Shown: one piece after another, positions 1 to 11,050 of the stretch
How the letters are laid out: each line of letters opens with the position of its first letter
Numbering within the stretch: position 1 is the stretch's first letter
Assembly (NCBI GenBank): GCA_026686845.1
Contig: JAIVEN010000018.1
Span: forward strand, 12,371,001-12,435,000
Reading direction: 5' to 3'
Length of the DNA: 64,000 nucleotides
Source: Adenanthera pavonina
Lineage: Eukaryota; Streptophyta; Magnoliopsida; Fabales; Fabaceae
The notes under the pieces: model-generated
What the model was told of the DNA's origin: nothing
Database searches by the model: none
Seen by the model: the letters and a program-made list of their open reading frames with translations, nothing else
Made by a program: the position numbers and the translations under genes

Positions 1-25
1 AGGGAAGACTCCGTAGTTAGAAGAG

Positions 26-690
26 ATGTTCTCCCAAATCTTAGCTGGTCAAGCATCCTCTAACAAAAATCTGGATCAATTCATGGTTAGCCAAGCAGCC
101 GTAAATAAAAATTTTGATCAATTTATGGCTAGCCAAGTCACTACAAATAATGCCACTCAAGCTGTAATTCAAAATATGAAAGTTCAAATGAATCCCCTGG
201 CTAAATTAGTGGTTGAAAGAAATCCAGGACAATTTCCTAGCAGCACAGAGGTAAACCTGAAAGAAGAAGCTATGGCAATCACACTGAGAAGTGGAAATGA
301 GTTAAAAGAAGCCGTGAGAGAAGAATGAAATTCAAAGGAAAAAGAGGAAAGCTTGGAAAAGGGCAAACACAAGAAGGGAAATGAGGAATGCAAATCCCAG
401 GATATTACTCAGGAGCATCTTCCATCTCCTGAAGTTAAACCATATGTTCCTCCTATTCCTTTTCCACAACACCTTCAAAAGAAGATGCAGGATGTCAAGT
501 TTAGAAGTTCTTGGACATGTTCAAGAAGTTTTGAATCAACATTACCTTTGCTGAAGTACTAGCAAATATGCCTTCTTATGTCAAATTTCTTAAGGAGATA
601 TTATCTAACAAATAGAGTCTAGAAGATTATGCTCTAGTCCCTTTGAATGAAGAATACAATGCCATCCTGCAAAAGAATTTGCCACAAAAC
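26..690 (+). pseudogene. gypsy gag, C-terminal part (broken)
   Basis: The reading frame contains the Athila-type gag tail: a QMNPLA segment, then a PSSTEVN segment and AITLRSGNEL near 180-300. A proline-rich stretch (PPIPFPQHLQKK, about 450-485) and a segment around MPSYVKFLKEIL (568-605) and LKDPGSF (690-711) lead into the protease. The frame changes near 330-350 and again near 490-560, and a TAG lies at 612-614, so no intact gag can be made. The structural-protein N-terminus and any zinc knuckle would lie upstream of the window. Assignment rests on order and motif resemblance to plant Athila gag proteins. Confidence 0.75.
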
Positions 691-1434
691 CTAAAGGATC
701 CAGGGAGTTTCTTTATTCCTTGTGTTATCGGCTCTTAACTTGTTAAACATTATTTATGTGATCTTGGAGCAGGGATAAATTTATTACCCTATTCTTTGTG
801 TGAGAAACTCGAGGATGTGCTCGTAAAAGTTGGTAATTTTATTATTCCTACTGATTTCGTAGTATTAGATAATGATGATGATTTAGACGTGTCTCTAATT
901 CTTGGAAAGCCATTTTTGTTAACTGCTGGTGCCTTGATTAATGTACCCACTAGAAAATTAATTCTTAGAGTAGGTAATGAGCGGGAAGAATTTCAATTTT
1001 CAAGGGCTATGAAATTTCATGAAACTGAAGCTTCTTGTTTTAGTATTGATATAATCGATAAGCTAGTTAAAGAGCATGCTGTGAAACATTTATATAAAGA
1101 TCCTCTAGAAGCATGCATTGCATTGAACCTTAATGAACAGGTGGAAGAAGTTAAATTTATTGATTCAGTGATAAAATTAGAAGGTTCAGGTCTTATATCT
1201 ACATCGCATTTTAGAAAATTTGAAGCATTAGGACAAGGGAAGTCAGTCCCACCACCTTCTGAACAATCACCTCCTCAAATTGAGTTAAAACAACTTCCAT
1301 CTCATTTGAAATATGCATTTTTGGGCAACTCTAGTAGTTTTCCTATTATTGTCTCTGCTAATATGAATTCTGAGCAAGAAGAAAAATTATTGAGAATTTT
1401 AAGGGAGCATAGAACTGCTATTGGCTAGAGCATC
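691..1434 (+). pseudogene. gypsy aspartic protease (retropepsin) domain
   Basis: Near 754-790 the frame reads CDLGAGINLLP, which matches the DLGA-type active site seen in Athila-lineage retropepsins in place of DTGA or DSGA. It is followed by PTDFVVLDNDDD and LILGKPFL (about 850-915), the flap and the LG.PFL segment of these proteases. A TAA at 736-738 precedes the active site. The longest uninterrupted stretch is 796-1428. In an active element the domain would release gag and pol products inside the virus-like particle. The catalytic Asp is present, but upstream stops make the polyprotein non-functional. Confidence 0.82.
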
Positions 1435-2166
1435 TCTGACATAAGAGTATTAGCCCTTCACTTTGTGTGCATAGGATTTTAATGGAGGAAAATTTTGCAC
1501 CAAAAGTTCAGCATCAATGGCGATTGAATCCTAATATGAAAGAAGCTGTGCGTGCCAAGGTTCTCAAGCTCATTGATGTCGGTATAATTTATCCAATTTT
1601 TGACAGTTCTTGGGTGAGTCTTGTGTAGGTTGTTCCAAAGAAGGGCGACATAACAGTGGTCCCAAATGAGAAGAATGAACTCATTCCTATAAGAATGGTT
1701 ATTGGCTGGCGTGTTTGTATTGATTATAGGAAATTAAATGAGGCGACGCGCAAAGACCACTTCCCTTTGCCATTTGTTGATAATATGCTCAAGAGACTGG
1801 CTAGGCATGATTATTATTGTTTCCTTGATGACTATTCTGGATACTTTCAGATCCCCATTGCCCCTGAAGATCAAGAAAAGACCACATTTACTTGTCCTTA
1901 TGACACTTTTCCCTATAGGAGGATGCCTTTTGGTCTTTGCAATGCACCTATTACCTTTCAACGGTGCATGATGGCTATTTTCTCTGACATGGTTGAGGAT
2001 ATAATTGAAGTTTTCATGGATGATTTCTCTATGTTTGGCCACTCTTATGATATCTATTTGTCTAATCTTGCAAGAGTTTTGCAGAGATGCAAGGAGAAAA
2101 ATCTAGTGCTCAATTGGGAAAAATGTTACTTCATGGTGACTGAAGGTATAGTTTTGGGGCACAAAA
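1435..2166 (+). pseudogene. gypsy reverse transcriptase, truncated by deletion at the copia junction
   Basis: The translation runs through IIYPIFDSSWV, VPKKG, RVCIDYRKLNEATRKDHFPL, CFLDDYSGYFQI, PFGLCNAPITFQRCM and the catalytic box VFMDDFS (FMDD in place of YVDD, common in Athila RTs). It ends at NWEKC...GIVLGHKIS. A TAG at 1627-1629 interrupts the N-terminal part. After GHKIS the sequence switches to LTR of the copia element. The RT thumb, the whole RNase H domain and the integrase N-terminus are missing, and the gypsy frame resumes only at 12711 inside the integrase zinc-binding domain. This implies a deletion of roughly 1 kb of gypsy pol. Confidence 0.9.
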
Positions 2167-2748
2167 TTTCTAAAATTTGAATTTTCAAAATTAAAGTTCG
2201 TCTGTCAGTGAGCTAACTTGGAACTCTTTTTAAACTTTACTTTCAGATGAACTTTGACATATCCTTAGACGAATTTTTCATTTTTTCATGAATTGTATTT
2301 TATCATAAATTCAAATTTTCAAAATCAAAGTTCATCTATCAAAGAAGGCTCTTATCAGACTTATGTCAAAGTTCAAATTTCTGCACTCAAAGTTCATCTG
2401 TCAGAGGAATCTCTTTTCTTATTATCTTATTTTCAATTCAAAATTTGAATTTCAGAAGACAAAGTTCGAATTTTCAAAGCAATAAATCAGTATTAACATT
2501 TTAAAGTTCATCTATTAGTAGGTATTTTTCAAATATTCCATGAATTATCATAGAATCATATTTTTTAAAATATTCTTTTGCAAGTTCAAAGTCTTTTACT
2601 CAATTTAAACACAGTAAGAAATCCTATATCTAATTTTGTGCTGGTTTTACTTGGATTTCTCCACTTGAGATCCTTTGTGCACCTTTGATATCTTCTTTTC
2701 CAAGCTCTAGAAGGTTGGTTTGGAATCATCAAAATACTTGATTCAACA
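2167..2748 (-). repeat. Truncated 3' LTR of the SIRE-like element
   Basis: This 582-bp segment aligns by eye along its whole length with 12129-12709 of the right LTR and ends in the same GATTCAACA at the polypurine side. The first 1078 bp of the full LTR (11051-12128 equivalent) are absent. The break point with gypsy RT falls in the shared string TTTCTAAAA, found at this junction and at the matching place in the intact LTR. This suggests a deletion through microhomology. Confidence 0.9.
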
Positions 2749-2762
2749 TTCTCCCCTTTTTG
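2749..2762 (-). other. Polypurine tract of the SIRE-like element
   Basis: On the - strand the sequence reads AAAAAGGGGAGAA directly before the LTR start TGTTGAATC. This is the expected primer for plus-strand DNA synthesis and fixes the inner edge of the 3' LTR at 2748. Confidence 0.85.
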
Positions 2763-3004
2763 ATGATGATAAAACAACTTGCAAACTGAATTAGTACTTG
2801 GGTTTGCTTTAACAAGCTCCCCCTTAACATATACATTATAATTCAAAAGATAAGATATCATGTGCAACAGATCAAACAGAGAGATTCTTTAATCCATTTA
2901 AGGTTTCAATACAAAGATGGCAATCATAAGATTTAGAACAAAGATTTATCATTCATAAAACAAAAACAATACTACAAGAAGGACCAAGCAATCCTAAGTT
3001 CTAA

Positions 3005-5206
3005 TCACTTCTTCTTGGACTTGGACTTGGACTTCTTGCTGTAGGTCTTGCCAGAAGGCTCTGTAGCAGACTTTCCAGTTTGCTCAGATAACTTCTCCCC
3101 CTTTTTGGCATCATCAGGAAGGTGTATAAAATCAGTAGGAGGAGGGATATGAGACACTGGAATTGCCTGAAGAGGCACAGTAACAAAGGGCAGATCTGGA
3201 TTAAGCTTTGGCAAAGGCTCAGTAGCTTCAGAATTAGAATCCTCATCGTCAGAGAGTTCAAGAAGTTCTTGTATTTCTTGCCTAGTAATAGCCAATTGAG
3301 CCCTTCACGCTTCTGAGAGACCAAAAGAGGAAACATGTGAGGGAGCAGGGGGACGAAACATTTCTTCAAGCCTTAATCTTTGAGCTTGTAAGAGAGCATT
3401 ATGAGCAATAGCCTCTAGATCAACATAAGGCACAATGCTTCTCTCTTCATTCAGGGCAGCTTGCATGAATGGTGAGGTGGTGATGGCTGCCACCAGTTTC
3501 TCAACTTGCTCAGATTCTTGAGACGAGAGAATTGAATCCTAAGCATCTTTACGAATGGTCTCATGGGAGCTTAGTTCCTGAGGACCCTCTTCCTCCATTC
3601 CATAGCCCAAGGAAAGACCAGGACTTGCCTCATTACTGGAGGCATGTGGTGTAGTCAATGTGCCAGCAGCCTCAGTATCATGTACTTCATCATCAGGTTC
3701 AGGGGAGGCTAACACAAAAGGACTTGGAGGCACAGGAGTAGGAGACATGATAGGCTTAGATAATCCTGGATGAGGTGGAGTTGATGTGGAGGGAATAGCA
3801 CTCCTGATGTCTTCATATGCATCAGCAACTACTTTCATATTCTTTGCCAACTGATGAATCTAGTCTTGCAGATGACCAAACTTGACATTTTACTCATTCC
3901 TGATGCTAAGTATGAGTGCAAACAGATTGTTATACAGCTCAGTGATCTTGGTTGGCTTGGCTCAAGTAGAGGGAGTAGATGGTATTTGAGTTTAAGTGGG
4001 CTAAAATGGAGATGGGACAGGCTGAGAAGGCTGAGGAATGGATTTTGGAGCAGCCTCAGAGGTTTCTTCTTGCTGTTGGGAGGCATCTTCATCAAAGAAA
4101 AGGTCTTCTGTCTTTCCATCTCCCATCTTTCTTTTCTATTTGTATCTTTTGCAGTTCTTCTTCCTTGAAAATTTCAGTAGGCTTCCCTTTTCCTTTTTCA
4201 AGATGTTGGATCCGTGCATACTGAAGTATCTTGGAGATGATTGCTGTATATGGAAGGGTGGAATCTTTCCTCTAATCTCTTGCCTTGATCATATGTTGGA
4301 GGATTATGTATCCCATGTTGATAAGCTTCCCATGCATGATTGCTGTCATCACATGTGCTTTAGCCCTTGTAATCAGATTGAAACTGCCTCATTTGTTGAA
4401 GATAATCCTTGACATAATATACTATAGGATTCTGACTTGAGCACTAAGGTCAGTAGGCTTCAGTAAACTTAGAGGTGGCATGTTCTTTTTTCTTCTAAAC
4501 AGAGTGTTTAGAATAGTGATTTCCTTGTAGTTCAGGAAAGACCTTTCTTCTTCATTTATAGTTTCAGCCTCATCCATTTACCTTGAGGTCGTAATGTCAA
4601 TCTTCAAACCATCTTGCCCTGAAATTTCTAAAACCTCATTGAAGGTCTCATATGTTAGCCAGATGGTCCTTAATCTCATATTAACTTCCCGCTTCTTCTT
4701 CTTACTATTGAATTGCAGAGAGGCATACCAGGTTTTGACTACCTCATCATCATATCTTTCCAGTATTTCTAACAAATTTTTATATCTTATCATCCAAAGC
4801 CCAGCATCAAAGTTGTTAGAAATCAAGAATTCTTCCAAATTTATGTAGTGAGGCTTGATTACCTTTTTGCTGACAAATTTGGTAGTGTATTCTCCCAAAA
4901 TGTGAGCATTGCTCCACAATGGTAGTGAGGTTAGCTGATATTCTCCAAATTCCATGCTAGAGGAGGAAGAAGAAGTAGCAGTGACAAGAGTAGTAGGAGC
5001 AGTAGGGTCTGCTTTCTTCCGAGGAAGGGTGCAGATTTCTTCGAGTCTGCTCTTGGAGTAATTTTCTGCCTTTTAGAGGGAGTTGCCTTGCTGGATTCGC
5101 CTTTTCTCTTCCAAGTTTCACTCTCCTTGGAGGCATATTGGGATTTTACAGTCTTCTTTGGCCGTGACTCTCCTTTCCCAACTTCTGGATTTTTAACTCT
5201 CGCCAT
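3005..5206 (-). pseudogene. Extra ORF in the env position of the copia element (plant-transposon-protein-like)
   Basis: The start MARVKNPEVGKGESRPKK at 5206 opens a basic, Ser/Lys-rich N-terminus. A folded core follows in another frame (4955-4578: NAHILGEYTTKFVSKK, then VVKTWYASLQFNSKK and LTYETFNEVLEIS). A third segment at about 4400-4150 reads NMGYIILQHMI...RKDSTLPYTAIISKIL. The tail (3850-3005) returns to the first frame: Pro/Ser-rich, then LLELSDDEDS, ending in KKSKSKSKKK. An undamaged ORF would be about 730 codons. At least two frameshifts and several stops are present. The core resembles ORFs annotated in plants as 'putative plant transposon protein'; that name is from memory and not verified by search. 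Function unknown; no clear signal peptide or envelope-type membrane anchor is seen. The Leu run near 4990 is an out-of-frame reading of a Ser-codon tract. Confidence 0.65.
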
Positions 5207-6193
5207 TTTCGTAGAGGAATGATTCAGAAAGATGCTAAGAATGAGTCTATAAGGTGCGAAAAGAAGTTTAATCGGTGAGAAATGAAGGTTCATGAACAGA
5301 GTTAATGGGAATTAAAGAGAGGATTTGAACAGACTTGAGAGAGAGACGAATAGGGTTGTGTTTGTTCAGAGGATGACCTTCAGTTTTAACGTATATAACC
5401 GCTGAACAAACAAATTTTGAGAGGCCAAAATTCAAACTTTGAGCAGTTACAAGTTAATCCATTCAGCTAGGCTTACTGACAGATGAATTTTCACATGGAA
5501 GTTCATCTGATAGAGACTTGGTTCTGGTAAATAGATGAACTTTGTTTCAAAAAAGTTTGAACTTCGAAAGAGCCAGGCAATGTGCAATCATGAACAAAAC
5601 AAGTAACAGACGAATTTTACTTATCCAAATTCATCTTTTAGAGACCCAATTATGTGAGTATGTTTCAATAGACGAATTTTGATTCAAAAGTTCGAATTTC
5701 AACATTTTGTAAAGAATTTCCAAAGTGTGTATTTTGAGAAATGGGTATTCGTATAATAGTCATTTTGAACACAGACAATATTGGCATTTTATTTTTGAAA
5801 TTCGAATTTCTGTTGTTCAATAGACGAATTTTGAAGGACAAATGAGTACTGTTACAGTGTGCGGCCAACTGAAACTCATTTGATGGGCATCCAAATTCGA
5901 ATGTTGAGCATGCTAAGTTTTCAAAAACACAGTTTAATAATGGAAATTCAACTAATAAACATCTAAAATGCGAATTTTAACTTTCTGAACTTACAGAACA
6001 GATCCAGATGCTCATATTTCTGGCTTTCTTTTTCATCTTTTAATTGTGTCATCCTGATTAGCTCCATTGTATGGTTCTATTACCATTTGAACTTATGAGG
6101 AGCACCCGCAATTCATATCAAACACACTTCAATGCTAAAGTTAGGATTGATTCAATGTCAGAAACTCTAATTTAGATGGATATAAGGACATAC
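5207..6193 (-). other. Spacer between RNase H and extra ORF, carrying the LTR-type motif array
   Basis: No ORF is credible here. Between about 5480 and 5990 the DNA repeats the two motifs that also fill the LTRs: AGACGAATTTTG-like and AATTCGAATTTC-like strings, at least five of each, mostly with AGACGAA on the + strand. The stretch 5207-5400 looks like an ordinary leader for the extra ORF and could hold an internal promoter or splice acceptor; nothing decides this. Confidence 0.6.
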
Positions 6194-6690
6194 TTACAGT
6201 TCATTGGGATTTACCATACCGAATTCTCTTCTAATTTTACAATGTCTATCTTCTGGAAGGGGCTTTATCAGAATGTCAGCAACTTGATCCTCGGTAGGGA
6301 TGTATTCTAATCTGATTTTTCCTTTTAGAACATAGTCCCTTATAAAGTGATGCCTAACTTCAATATACTTTGTCCTTGAATGCATAATAGGATTCTTTGT
6401 GATGCTGATAGCACTTTGGTTATCACATATTATTGGTATTTCATTCATCTCAATCTCAAGATCTTCAAGCTGCGGCTTCATCCAAATGACTTGAGCATAA
6501 CAGCTGCCAACAGCAACATATTCAGCTTCTGCAATAGATAGAGCCACACTATTTTGCTTCTTGCTGAACCATGAAACCAAGGATCCTCCAAGGAACTGAT
6601 ATGTTCCACTTGTGCTTTTTCTGTCAGTTTTCGATCCAACAAAGTCAGTATCAGTGTATCAAATGAGATCTTCTCCATTGCCCTTTAGGT
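6194..6690 (-). pseudogene. copia RNase H domain
   Basis: On the - strand the frame reads DFVGSKTDRKSTSGTYQF, then SWFSKKQNSVALSIAEAEYV, then ICDNQSAISITKNP and HHFIRDYV, closing with VADILIKPLPEDRH. These are the standard landmarks of Ty1/copia RNase H, with acidic residues in the D-F-V, A-E-A-E-Y and C-D-N-Q motifs. The stretch 6580-6194 is open to a normal C-terminal stop. A break upstream near 6660 separates it from RT. It would degrade RNA in RNA:DNA hybrids during reverse transcription. Confidence 0.9.
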
Positions 6691-7640
6691 ACCAAAGTCC
6701 CATCTATGATGTTCTAATTAGATATCTGAAGATGTGTTTCACAGCAGTTGCATGGGTTTCTTTGGGACATAATTGGAACCTTGCACACATACAAACACTA
6801 AACATGATGTTAGGTCTGCTAGCTGTTAGGTATAGCATAGATCCTATCATTCTTCTATATTGAGTTATATCAAAAGTTTTTCCTTCTTCATCCATATCAA
6901 GTTTTGTTGCAGTAGACATAGGAGTTCCTATTGGCTTGGCTTTTTCCATGCTAAACTTTTTCAGCAACTTTTTTAGATATTTTGATTGATTGAGGAAGAT
7001 ACCATCAACACATTGCTTAATTTGCAGTCCAAGGAAGAAGTTAAGCTCACCCATCATTGACATTTCAAATTCACCCAGCATTAGCTTAGAGAAGTTTTTG
7101 CAAAGAGATTCATTAGTAGCACTTAATATAATATCGTCAACATAAATTTGAATAATAAGTAAGTCTTTATTTTCTTTCTTAGTGAACAAAGTGGTATTTA
7201 CTTTTCCTCTATTGAACCCCTTTTCAGTTAGAAAATTGCTTAGTCTTTCATACCATACTCTAGGAGCTTGTTTTAAATCGTAAAGAGTTTTCTTTAGTTT
7301 ATAAACATGGTTTGGTTTTGTAGAGTGCTCAAAGTCTGGAGGTTGGTCTACATAAACTTATTCCATGATATATCCATTTAGAAAAGCACTTTTCACGTCC
7401 GTTTGATATAACATTATGTTTTTCATGCATGCATAGGCCAATAGGATTCTAATTTCTTCCAATCTTGTTACTGGAGCAAAGGTTTCCTCAAAATCAATAC
7501 CTTCTTCTTGATTATATCCTTTGGCAACCAGCCTTGCTTTATTTCTAATTATTGTTTCTGATTCATCAAGTTTATTTCTAAAGACCCATTTAGTACCAAT
7601 GATAGGGTGATTTCTAGGTCTAGGCACTAAATCTCAAACT
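6691..7640 (-). pseudogene. copia reverse transcriptase (RVT_2 type)
   Basis: The frame runs from GTKWVFRNKLDESE through ARLVAKGYNQEEGIDFEETF, QTDVKSAFLNGYI, LKKTLYDLKQAPRVWYERL and the catalytic box QIYVDDIIL, to QYRRMIGSMLYLTASRPNI. All expected RT blocks are present and in order. A TAA at 7357-7359 follows NGYIME, and further breaks lie near 7190 and 6700. The wording (YNQEEGIDFEETFAPVTRLE) is typical of the SIRE lineage. Confidence 0.93.
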
Positions 7641-8880
7641 TGATTTCTTTCAAACTGATTTAATTTATCCTGCATAGCCAGAATCCAGTATTCATCAGTT
7701 AAGGCTTCTTTCGTACACTTAGGTTCAATTTGAGAAATACAAGCACAATTGATCATCTGATCCCTTAACTATTTTCTAGTTTTAACTCTCTCTTGAACAT
7801 CTCCAATTACTTGATCAACAAGATGATTCCTTTAATATCTCTAAGCTCTAGGGAGTTCTTGAGATATATCTTCATTATTCTCATCTTCAAAATCTTTCTC
7901 CTGACTATCTTCCTTTATGTTAATAGATTCGGATATTTTTGGAGGTTTAGTTTTACCTTCTTCAGAAAGACCTAAGTTCTTAATATTCGAAATAAGATCA
8001 TCCTCATCAATGACATGCTTGGAAACTATTTCATTTTCAATAAACACAACATGCACAGATTCTTCTACTGATTTAGTCTTTTTATTGAAAACTCTATATG
8101 CTTTATTCCTACTAGAATAGCCCAGAAATATACATTTATCAGATTTGGCGTCAAATTTACCTAAATTCTCTTTTCCATTATTGTGGATGAAACACTTACA
8201 GCCAAATATATGCAGATGTAAAAGGTTTGGCTTTTTTCCTTGGTACAGCTCATAAGGAGTCTTCCCTAGAATTAGTCTGATGTAGACTCTGTTAATGATA
8301 TAACTTACTATGTTTACTGCATCAGCCCAAAATACTTAAGAGAGTTCCTTTTCATTTAGCATTGCTCTTGCCATTTCTCGAATTATTTTGTTCTTCCTTT
8401 CCATCAGTCCATTTTGCTAAGGAGTTCTTGGAGCAGAGAAGTTGTGATCAATTCCATGTTCCTCACAGTACTCCAGAAAACATGAATTTTCAAATTCTCC
8501 ATGATCAGACCTGATAGACACAATAGAAATACTTTTCTCATTTGGCACTTTCTTAGCTAAGGTTACAAATGCATCAAACGTTTCACTTTTGGAAGAAAGA
8601 AACAAGGTCCATGTAAATCTAAAGTAATCATCCATAATCACAAGAACATACAGATTTCCACCAATGCTCTTTTACTCTAGATGGACCTATCAGATCCATA
8701 TGCAATAGTTACAGTGGTATAAATGTGGTGACTACATTTTTAGATTTAAAAGATGATTTAGTTTGTTTTCCTTTGAGGAATGCATTACATTCTTTGTCTT
8801 TTTCAAAAGAGATTTTTGGTAAGCCAGTGACTAACTTATTCTAAAAACTTTGAGCCTTGAGGATTACTTTGTGATCCCTT
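7640..8880 (-). pseudogene. copia integrase with pre-integrase segment and linker to RT
   Basis: The order is a pre-integrase segment (LPKISFEKDKECNAFLKGKQ), then IMDDYFRFTWTLFL with the first catalytic Asp, IRSDHGEFENS with the second, and APRTP-stop-QNGLMERKNK with the catalytic Glu. After these come the C-terminal copia features FGCKCFIHN and CIFLGYSSRNKAYRV and a charged linker to RT. A TAG (on the + strand CTA at 8417-8419) replaces the residue before QNG, and other stops occur near 8640-8860. The three acidic catalytic residues are all readable, but the protein cannot be made whole. It would insert the cDNA into the chromosome. Confidence 0.9.
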
Positions 8881-8929
8881 TTTCGGATGACCAGGCCAAA
8901 CTTTGAGTCAAACAATACCAGTTACCTTT

Positions 8930-9390
8930 GTCACATGTCTGACTTATACTTGACAGATGTGGGTGGATGCCAACTACAAACAGCACCTCTTCAATAGATG
9001 TTTCAGGATTCTTACCCATAATACCAATACCAACTATTTTGCCATATTGATCATATCCAAAGGCCACCTTTACTCCTTTCTTGTCTCTAAGGGTGACGAA
9101 CTTCTCCTTGTCACCGGTCAGATGACTTGAGCAGGCACTGCCCATATACCATTTGTTGCTTTTTCTTGCTTTAAGACAAATCTGTAATACAACGTTCAGA
9201 GTTTCCTTTTAGGTACCCAAATTTGCTGGGGTCCTTTTCTGTCAGTGGTATTTTCCCTAGATACGAGTATACCTTTGAGAACCCATTTTACCTTCCTGTC
9301 AAGTCCATTTTTCTTTAATACACATGAACTGGAAATATGTCCCTTCCTGTTACAGAAGTGACAGGTGGTAAAGGGGTTGCTGGATTGTGA
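8930..9390 (-). pseudogene. copia second zinc knuckle and protease, active site lost
   Basis: A CCHC knuckle lies at 9363-9321 (CHFCNRKGHISSSC), followed by GPQQIWVPK, a signature of SIRE-type polyproteins. The protease active site then reads WYMGSACSSHLTGD at about 9155-9110. In this family the residue after WYM is the catalytic Asp and the triplet is DSG; here the Asp codon has become GGC (Gly) and the Gly has become Ala. The protease is therefore inactive regardless of the stops. Confidence 0.85.
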
Positions 9391-9719
9391 TGCAGGAAGA
9401 AAGCAATGCAGATAATATTTTTATTTCACATATTTTGGTTGATCATAGGATTCAATGCGATTTGAAATATGATCTTTCTTTTTATGCCTATTAGCATGCA
9501 CAAAATACCTCATATACAGATTTTAATTTTTCTTTTTAATCTTTTCTTTTACTGCACAAGGATCATAGCCAAGTCCAGCTTTTTCTTGTGTGATTCTCTA
9601 ACTTCCTATTAAAGCAAACAACATATCTTTTCCCTTAGTAAGTCTAGCCATGCTTTTCAATAGATAGTCATTGGTTTGCTTTAATTCAATACATGATGTA
9701 CATCAATTAGATTCAGCTT

Positions 9720-10995
9720 TATGCAGAGATGCAGTGCCAGAAATGTTGCACTAAGATTCTAACTTGTTAATCTTTTTCTTAGTCTGTTTTAGCTTTTTAG
9801 CAGTCTTAATGAACTCATCATGCAGTTCATGAAATGCATCAAGTAATTCATAATAGGAAGGTTTAGATTCATATACCTCATCTTCATGATCACTGTTGGA
9901 TGGGATTTGAGTTTCTTCAGATGCAAGTATCATCAAGCACATATTGGAAATTTCATCTTTATCATCTTCTTCTTCATCTCAGCTGTTGCCCCAGATTGAT
10001 GAGATGTATGCCCTCTTCTTTTTACCCTTGTCAGCAGCTTTCTTTTCTTTCTCTTGCTTCTTTCGGAATTGTGGACAATCTCATTTGATGTGCCCTTGCT
10101 TCTTGCATTCGTAACAAGTGACAGGCTCTTTTCCTTCTTCCTTATTATCTCAAGCTGCTCCTTTCTTGCAGAATTTTTTGTTTCTTTTCTTGTTGTAAAA
10201 CCTTCCAAATTTTCTAACCATCATAGCCAGAGTTTTTTCATCTAATTCATCTCTATCATCAGATTCTTCTTCTTTCTCTTCAACAGCTTTTAGAGCAAGA
10301 CCATTCTTTTTCCTATCTTGTCCTGCTTCCTTAAGAATCTTTATCTTTCCCTCATATTCTTCGAGGCTACCGAAGAGGGCTATGATAGAGGCCATTGATT
10401 CTCCTCTGGCTTCCTCTACTGCTATTACTTTGGGTTGTCACTTCAGAGGAAGAGCTCTAAGGATTTTTCTGACCTTTTCTGGCTGAGTGTACTCCTTGCC
10501 AAGACTTTTCAATTGATTCACAATGAGGGTGAATCTCTTTTATAGCTCTTTCATGCTCTCTCCTTCCATCATTCTGAAGCTTTCATATTCACCAATGCAG
10601 GAGTTCAATTTGTTCTCTCTTACTCTAGTGGTTCCTTCATGAGCGATTTCTAAAGTGCCTCACATACCCTTGGCTGTGGAACATTGTGATACTCTGTAGA
10701 ATTCGTCTTAGTTTAATGTATTGACCAGGCAGTGTTTTGCCTCAAAGTTCAGCAAGACTCTTCTCTTATCTTCCTCATTCTACTCATCCTTTGGCTTCTC
10801 CTTGTATTTCCCATCATCCTGCAGTTTCATTGGGACAAAATCTCCCTTCTGGATGACAGACCAGATGTCCAGATCAATGAACTGAAGATAGATTTGCATT
10901 CTCATCTTCCAGAATCCATAGTATTCTCCACTGAAACCAGGTGGTCTGTTTGTGTTGTTTCCCTCGGGTAATATGCTTTCTCCTAAGCCAGCCAT
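9720..10995 (-). pseudogene. copia gag (UBN2-like) with CCHC knuckle
   Basis: The first Met of the gag frame is at 10995, giving MAGLGESILPEG and then NRPPGFSGEYYGFWKMRMQI and IDLDIWSVIQKGDF, the usual copia gag opening. Further along are RVRENKLN, YESFRMMEGESM, QLKSLGKEYTQPEKVRKILR and SLEEYEGKIK, all gag_UBN2 landmarks. The knuckle at 10117-10076 reads CYECKKQGHIK-stop-DC, with a TGA inside the last spacer. An acidic and Lys-rich segment (9990-9750) follows with PSYYELLDAFHELHDEF. Almost the whole gag stays in one frame and is broken mainly by stop codons. Confidence 0.88.
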
Positions 10996-11040
10996 TGAAT
11001 TTCTCGGACTATTAGATCCTTTGTTTGGGAATCCGGGATT

Positions 11041-11050
11041 TGATACCACT
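11041..11050 (-). other. Primer-binding site (tRNA-iMet type) of the SIRE-like element
   Basis: On the - strand TGGTATCA starts two bases after the LTR end ...CTAACA. This is complementary to the 3' end of plant initiator-Met tRNA, the usual primer of Ty1/copia elements, and fixes the LTR edge at 11051. Confidence 0.85.

Noticed and set aside
2586..2867. - strand 93-residue frame across the LTR/polypurine junction
   Set aside because: It runs through the LTR end and polypurine tract and has no protein features.
4931..5100. Poly-Leu stretch that looks like a membrane segment or signal peptide of an envelope protein
   Set aside because: The Leu codons arise by reading a TCT/TCC Ser tract in the wrong frame next to a frameshift; the frame after it continues as a soluble-looking protein.
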